Shown here one piece after another: positions 56,375 to 64,000 of a stretch of DNA of 64,000 bases. The stretch is from Lepus europaeus (taxonomy: Eukaryota > Chordata > Mammalia > Lagomorpha > Leporidae). The stretch lies in assembly GCF_033115175.1 (NCBI RefSeq), contig NC_084835.1, forward strand, positions 98,672,448 through 98,736,447, in the 5' to 3' direction. A program made the position numbers and the translations under genes. The notes beneath the pieces are model-generated. The model was not told the origin of the DNA. It searched no databases and saw only the letters and a list, made by a program, of their open reading frames with translations. Within the stretch, counting starts at the first letter, position 1, and every line of letters begins with the position of its first letter.

Positions 56375-57530
56375 TAAAACAACTTTGTTTATGTATAATT
56401 CACATACAATTTTTTTAAAGTGTGTAATTCAATGGATTTTTAGTGTAGATGTAGAATTATTTATTAGTGCTATAATTGTAGAACATTTCATCCCTTCCTG
56501 TCCTAACCCCCACAAAGAACCCATTCTAATTAGCAGTCACTCCTCACTTAACTTCCCCCAATCCCTGGCAGCCATTGCTTTCCTTTCTATTTCTATGGGT
56601 TTGCCTATTTTGGGATTTCATATAAATTGAGGTTATTCAATATGTGACCTTTTTCGATTAGCTTCTTTTATTTAACTAAGTTTTTTAGGTTCATCCCTAA
56701 AAACTGTAGCATCCCAGTAACTGTTGAAACATGTATAAGCACTTTGGTCTTTTTATGACTCAATAATATTCCATTGTATAGATATACCCATTTATACATT
56801 TGTCAGTTGATGGAATTTGAGTTGTATCTACTTTTGGCTATTAAGAACAGTGCTGCTGTGAACATTCACATACAGCTTTTTGTGTGTACACAGGTTTTAT
56901 TTCTTTGGGGAGAATTGTTAAAAACATGGACATGCTAAATCACATGGTAACTCAGTTTTCATTTTGTGGTCCTACCAGGAGTTTGTGAGGGTTCCTTTTT
57001 CTCATCATATTTCCTAAATTCTAATATTTGTCTTTTTGATTTATTCATCCCAGTAAGTATCAAATGGTACCTCATTGTGGTTGTGATTTATTTGCATTTC
57101 GCTAATGATTGATGTTGTTGAGCATTTTTTTTTTTTTAAGATTTATTTATTTATTTGAAAGGCAGAGTTAGAGAGAGACAGAAACAAAAAGATACCTTCC
57201 ATCACACTGGTTCTCTACTCAAATGACCACAACAGCTGGGGCTGGGCCAGGCTGAAGCCAGCAGCCTAGAACTCTGTCTTGGTCTCCCACATGGGTGGCA
57301 GGGTCCCGAATACTTGGCTACTTGCCTTCCCAGGTACATTAGCAAGGAGTTGGATCAGAAGCGGAGCAGCCAGGACTTGAACTGGTTATCATATGGGATG
57401 CTGGCATTATAGGCAGTGGTTTAACCAGCTACATCGCAGTGCCTGAACGTCTTTTATGGGCTCGTTGGCTATTTTCTTTGGGGAAATGTCCTTTAGAATC
57501 CTTTTGTCCATTTCAAAATTGGGTTGCAGA
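56375..57530 (-). repeat. L1M-type LINE, split by a SINE
   Basis: Antisense blocks in order: GTATAATTCACATACAATTTT, GATTTCATATAAATTGAGG, AATATTCCATTGTATAGATATACC, GGTACCTCATTGTGGTTGTG, then after the SINE GGCTATTTTCTTTGGGGAAATG and AAATTGGGTTG. Host element for the SINE at 57125. Confidence 0.85.
57125..57450 (-). repeat. C-repeat SINE (type A) inside L1M
   Basis: T-run, AAGATTTATTTATTTATTTGAAAGGC, ending ACATCGCAGTGCCTGAACG. Confidence 0.93.
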
Positions 57531-57534
57531 TGTG

Positions 57535-57724
57535 TGCTGCATAATGATGTTTTGCCACATTGGACCACATATACAATGGTGGTGCCATGCGATTGTATCA
57601 CCGAGGGACATTGTAGTTCTCTTGTTTTCCATAAGTATGCCTGTGATGTTCACGCATAGACGAAATTGCCTAATCACTCATTCTCAGAACATACTCCCAT
57701 CGTTACAGGATGCACAACTGTGTT
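57535..57724. repeat. Ancient interspersed repeat, class unassigned
   Basis: GCTGCATAATGATGTTTTGCC at one end, GACGAAATTGCCTAATCACTC and TCTCAGAACATACTCCCATCG at the other. I recognise this as a known mammalian repeat but cannot assign a class reliably. Confidence 0.4.
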
Positions 57725-58161
57725 TGTCTTTTTATTGTTGCCGTGGTCTCTTTTAACAATGATGATGATGTTAGCTGCTAAACAGCATTTATACTAGATG
57801 ATGCTGAATTTTTCATAATACGTATTTGTGGTAGATTTTTAGGTTTAACTATAATTGGTAATCAATAATATTTTAAAATGCTGGTTCATATAAGTAACCC
57901 TTTTACAAAATCTGAAGATTTTGCTTTAAGGTGACTGGTGCACTGAACAGGACTTAATTGAGAATGCCTTTATAATAATGAAAAGGCCTAACTTTAGTAT
58001 TTTTATAATGTCAAGAATGGCAACATTTTAAGTCACTTTAGGAAGGTCAAATTTAAGTATGTGTATCAGATCCTTGACTTAACCAAACAAATCTATCTTT
58101 TCCCTCAGCTGAATTTACTTTGTGAAATATGTTCTCAGCTTTGTCTCTCTCTCTCTTTTAG

Positions 58162-60248
<2,087 letters not shown>

Positions 60249-60278
60249 ATCTCTCAGGATTAACGCTGCAGAGTAATG
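60249..60278 (+). CDS. SMAD4: SMAD4 coding exon 4 (30-bp microexon, residues 142-152)
   Basis: AT CTC TCA GGA TTA ACG CTG CAG AGT AAT G completes Asp142 and reads DLSGLTLQSN before donor GTAGGT (60279). Thirty bases agrees with the human exon and keeps the frame whether included or skipped. It encodes the boundary between MH1 and the linker. The following exon, beginning with the Ala152 split codon, is outside the window. Too short to be found by open-frame length alone; identified by sequence, phase and splice sites. Confidence 0.95.
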
Positions 60279-60443
60279 GTAGGTAATCTGTTTCTTGTAA
60301 CTTTCTGTTTTCTTCCCTCTGTTTTTTTGTTGACCTAAAATTAGTTTGTATAGGTGCCAGTAACATTAACAGGAAAAAATCTTACTGTTTTGGAAATGTA
60401 GATTTTTTTAGGGGCCGTTCATCTGCATTTAAAACTAGATTTA

Positions 60444-60770
60444 GGCCGGCGCCGTGGCTCACTAGGCTAATCCTCCGCCTTGCGGCGCCGGCACACCAGG
60501 TTCTAGTCCCAGTTGGGGCGCCGGATCCTGTCCCGGTTGCCCCTCTTCCAGGCCAGCTCTCTGCTGTGGCCAGGGAGTGCAGTGGAGGATGGCCCAAATG
60601 CTTGGGCCCTGCACCCCATGGGAGACCAGGAGAAGCACCTGGCTCTTGCCATCGGATCAGCGCGGTGGTTCACCCATTGGAGGGTGAACCAATGGCAAAA
60701 GGCAGACCTTTCTCTCTGTCTCTCTCACTATCCACTCTTCCTGTCAAAAAAAACAAACAAACAAACAAAC
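60444..60770 (+). repeat. C-repeat SINE (type B) with perfect 12-bp duplication
   Basis: GGCCGGCGCCGTGGCTCACTAGG head to CTGTC and an (AAAC)n tail. AAACTAGATTTA flanks at 60432-60443 and 60771-60782. Confidence 0.95.
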
Positions 60771-62479
60771 AAACTAGATTTAAATCGGCTGTTGGCTCTT
60801 TGGATAAGAACTGTCATTTGTTAAATAAAGTACTCAAAAACGTGTAGAGTGTACCAAAAACATGAATATAAAGGAAAAATATTTTTTAAATTGATAAAAA
60901 CTGGTTATTTTGGAAAAAAAAATCCACAGACCCCGTTTAAATGGATCTAACCTCCAGTGGTGTTTGATAATTTGGAATCATGTATAATATACCCTTTAAA
61001 GTTGTCTTTCATTTTATCCCAACTTATTTTTATGAATGATAATGTTGAAATTTATTTAAAATTACACATTTTAGTACTTTTTCAGTCTTGTTACCTTTAT
61101 GTAAATGAAACAAGGCCACTTTACAGCATATGCCAATCAGCTGATAGAATCCCTTTTAAAAAAGAAAAAGTGTTTTGAGGTGAGAAATGAAACAGATAGA
61201 GGTGTGTGGTTTTTGTTTTCTAGTGTAATATTTGAAAATGGAGTTCTATTAAATCTTTAGGTCTGTTTCTTGGAACTTGTTAACAGATTGAAATTTCTGT
61301 AGGAACTAATTTGCAGAGAAACTCTGATAAAGAACCATTATTATAGAAAGATGTGCTGTTGTTTGATTTTTCTGGAGGAAAATCAGTATTGTGGCATCTT
61401 TTTGTTGCAGAATCTTAGGAGTGGATCAGAAATATCGTGTGACCTTAAAATTTAAGAAGAGCATAGCAGTCTACTTATTTTCATTTTCCACTTTTCCGTA
61501 TCACTAATAATAGAGGAAGACTCCAGTGCTTGTGGTACTTGTTAATGATTAATAGGTTTCTGAGAAAGGTTGGTTGGTAATAGGAGCTGTTGTGATGGGG
61601 GAATGGTAGCTCTAAGATTGGTTTCAAGCCCTGCCTCTTTGACACAGACATTAATACCATGTCTCTTTTCTTTCTCTCTCTCTCTCTCTCTTTTTTTTTT
61701 TTTTTTTTCAAGTAAATGCCCTTTAGATCATCTTAATTCTCCATCTGTTTTTGGAGAATTAAAGCATTTAGCTCAGAGGATGTTAGTGGTTGGGAGACTG
61801 CAATGATAATTGTATCAGAATCTCCTCATGAAAATGGTTGAGAAGGTGAAGGCTCATCACACTGTTTCCCTATCCTAAAATTACTGTTGTTTCGAGTGCC
61901 TGTTATTGATAGGGTTGCATGGGTTGATTGTCTCCTTAGTGTCTCAAGGGCTGTATTCATGCCGGTGGGAGCTTGCTAGTGGAATTCATGTAAAGGCAGT
62001 TTTGGGTGACAATAAGTACTTTTCAGAGCCTCTACATTTGGACAAAGAAATAGTACATGGCTATATAACTGAAAATTAAGAAAATGAACAGTTCCTTCAC
62101 TTTTGAATTGGGGTCTTTTAATCATTTCCAGCGTGTCTCATCTCTTGTGTGAAACTTTATATGATCACATTGACCTGTATATTTGTTTTAACAAATATTT
62201 AATGAGCATATATTGCTTGGTACTGTGTTGAGTTCCAGGGATGCTAAGATAAATAAGGTGTGCCCCCCCCCCCCAATTTTGAGGAGCTCATAGGTTAGTA
62301 GAGAAATGAAAAAGTAAATCATAGTGGCAATACCATCAGGCAAGTTCTGTGGCCCACCAGCTGGTGGTGACCAAGAACAGACTGGAGCAGGCCCCTGGAC
62401 TTCAGCACTAGAGAGTGCATTCTTTACCCGTCACTGAACATGTTACATTCATTCTGTACACGTGTGTTATATGTATGCT

Positions 62480-62660
62480 TATTCTAAAATTATAGTTAAA
62501 CAATAATAGCTAACAGAGTTCTCATTGTATGTCAGGTACTGAGCTAAATGATTTGAGAGAATTGTGTCGTCATTCTCAGGAGGGATTAGCCATGCTTTCC
62601 AGATGAGGAGAATGGTGCTTGGAGAGGTCAGGAAATTTGCCTGACTGGACAGCTAGGAGG
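62480..62660 (-). repeat. MIR element
   Basis: Antisense MIR: TGTCAGGTACTGAGCTAAATG, ATTCTCAGGAGGGATTAG, CCAGATGAGGAGAATGG, GGTCAGGAAATTTGCC. Confidence 0.7.
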
Positions 62661-62699
62661 AACTGGAGAATACGTACATGCTGTTAGATATTTAAACAA

Positions 62700-62822
62700 T
62701 ACAATGTTAGGAAGACTGTATGCTCCATGAAGGCAGGGATATTTGTATTCCAGTTGCTAGAGCAGCACCCAGAATATAGGTGCTCAGTAAATATTTTTTC
62801 AGTGAATGAATATGTTGAATAC
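62700..62822 (+). repeat. L2 LINE 3' end
   Basis: GACTGTATGCTCCATGAAGGCAGGG, GCAGCACCCAGAATATAGG, GCTCAGTAAATATTTTTTCAGTGAATGAATATG. Confidence 0.85.
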
Positions 62823-62879
62823 TAGCCCATAAAGAAAAATACTTAATAGTTTGATGTCTGTTATCCTGGACTTTAAAAA

Positions 62880-63290
62880 AAATATATACCGTATGTGTTT
62901 TTTTTTTAATTTTATTTTTTTGAATAGGCAATACATGGTCCATAAATCAAAATACTATTTAAAGGTATACAGTGAAAAGAAGTGCTCCCACCCCTGCCCC
63001 CCTTTCCCCCTATCGCAGGTAATCACTTTTTATTAGTTTCTGGTGTTTCCTTCCTGTGTTTCTTTATGCAAAAAGGATACACATATTATTTCCCTCCTTT
63101 CTTACATGAAAATCATACTGTACACACTGTTTTGGACCTTTTTTTTTTTTTAACTTACAGTATATGATAGTTTTAAACATTCAAAGATGCATCTGAACAT
63201 AGGGTACAACAGTGTTTTGTAACTTGCTTTTTTTCTGTTAGCAAAAATATATTGTAGGTTTCTGTCCTTGTTGATACCTTCAGATATGTC
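62880..63290 (-). repeat. L1M-like LINE 3' patch (tentative)
   Basis: CACTGTTTTGGACC, AACTTGCTTTTTTTCTG and ATATATTGTAGGTTTCTG recall the antisense 3' region of old L1 elements. Diverged. Confidence 0.45.
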
Positions 63291-63817
63291 TAAGAAGCAT
63301 GTATTTTTGGTTATTTGGTTAAAGACACCTGTAGATAACTACCGACTAGAAGTCCTGAACTTAAATTTGGGAAGGTTTAGTCAATGTATTGAGGGAAGTT
63401 TGAGGTGTAGCTGTTTAAAAGCAGAATGTAGCTAGGACTTAGAGATGTTTTGATTATCCATTAAATGCAGAGTCAGCTGAAAAGAAGTGATGGATATCAA
63501 GTTGACCAGTTGATCTGGGTATCATCAAATAAGTAGCTTTGTCCTTATGTGCTAACATTTAACATTACCAGTTTATCAATAAAAAGATTGTAGTCACTAC
63601 AAAAACCCTAGAGTGTCCAGGAATTAAATAAAAATGTCAGGATCCATGTGGAGAAAATCATAGAATTTTTTTAAAGAGTATAATAAAAGACTGAATAAAT
63701 GCAGATGTACCCACTTTATGCCCCAAACCATTTTTCTTTGCATTATTTTAATAACTTGGCTAACATTAGTGATGAATGGTTGGGTCCTTTTTTTTTTTTT
63801 TTTTTTTTAATGATACC

Positions 63818-63893
63818 TAAAGTATCCTTAGGTTTCTATCTATTTTCTTAGGTTTCTATCTGTTTTTTAATGAAAACTAAAGTATCCTTTCTG
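63818..63893. repeat. Local direct duplications
   Basis: CTTAGGTTTCTATCT occurs twice (about 63827 and 63848), and CTAAAGTATCCTT occurs twice (about 63820 and 63878). Confidence 0.75.
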
Positions 63894-64000
63894 TTTCTAT
63901 CAAATTTTCTAAAGATCTGCTCTTTGGAGTATAATTTGTGGGTCTTGAAAGAACGCTTTTATGAGTTTTGATGCATGAAATGGCATAAGAGGTTGTACAT

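Larger units (their letters stand above)
36787..58161 (+). other. SMAD4: SMAD4 intron 1
   Basis: A 21.4 kb intron between the non-coding exon and the start-codon exon (donor GTAACC, acceptor CTCTCTCTTTTAG). The first 2.3 kb (to 39124) has no SINE; the rest is dense in C-repeats and L1 fragments. Single-copy stretches with nothing recognised are 37441-39124, 39448-40119, 40266-41165, 41492-42135, 43158-43689, 44152-44948, 45316-45859, 47776-48020, 50210-50637, 50968-51368, 52463-53439, 54638-55321 and 57725-58161. Confidence 0.9.
60279..64000 (+). other. SMAD4: SMAD4 intron 4 (5' part)
   Basis: Starts GTAGGTAATC and runs past the window. It contains a type B SINE, L2/MIR remnants and an L1M-like patch. 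60771-62480 shows only a (CT)n/T tract at about 61672-61707 and a C tract near 62264. 63291-64000 has a short duplicated patch at 63818-63893. Confidence 0.88.

Overview
The window is mammalian nuclear DNA, almost certainly from a lagomorph (European rabbit or a close relative). About sixty copies of the lagomorph tRNA-derived C-repeat SINE (CSINE) are scattered through it, together with 3' ends of a rabbit-type L1 that carry a C-rich or G-rich tract. Older mammalian repeats (MIR, L2, L1M, MER5/MER20-like hAT elements, an MLT1 LTR) lie between them. Species assignment is inference from repeat families recalled from memory.

Two protein-coding genes are supported, in tandem on the + strand, matching the ELAC1-SMAD4 order of human chromosome 18q21. 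ELAC1 (short-form tRNase Z) contributes its last two coding exons (1811-2278 and 4367-4833), with the stop at 4831-4833 and poly(A) signals near 4994-5014. Its first coding exon lies left of the window. SMAD4 (common-mediator SMAD of TGF-beta/BMP signalling) has a CpG-island promoter (about 35580-37440), a non-coding first exon ending at 36786, a 21.4 kb intron 1, and coding exons at 58298-58546, 59317-59491 and 60249-60278. These encode residues 1-151 (MH1 domain and start of the linker). The rest of SMAD4 lies right of the window.

Layout: 1-5030 is the 3' part of ELAC1. From 5030 to about 35580 is repeat-rich intergenic DNA, including a decayed L2/CR1-type LINE at 32060-34360 (antisense) and an MLT1-type LTR at 34590-35065. 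From 35580 to 37440 is the SMAD4 promoter CpG island. From 36787 to 58161 is SMAD4 intron 1, containing a 0.76 kb L1 insertion with a perfect 16-bp target duplication. From 58162 to 64000 are SMAD4 exons 2-4 and part of intron 4. The interval 33292-39124, centred on the promoter, is the longest stretch without a recognisable CSINE.

C-repeat subtypes are named here only by what is visible. Type A is canonical: GCCGGCGCTGTGG head, pyrimidine-rich 3' part, AAATAAATAAATC tail. Type B has GGCTAATCCTCCGCC after the head and ends CTGCCTGTC plus an A-rich tail. Type C is older-looking: GGTTAAGATG-like head, CTGGGAGGCAGCA middle, short CTCTCAAATAAA tail. Copies ending in A-rich sequence on the given strand are +, the others -. 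The C-repeats contain tRNA-like A and B boxes, but none is called as a tRNA gene.

No new gene system was found. The most interesting items are a 31-codon upstream ORF in the SMAD4 leader that seems conserved in human, a possible second SMAD4 first exon, nested SINE insertions inside a palindromic TA-flanked transposon family, and a perfect palindrome/hairpin cluster at 22346-22397.
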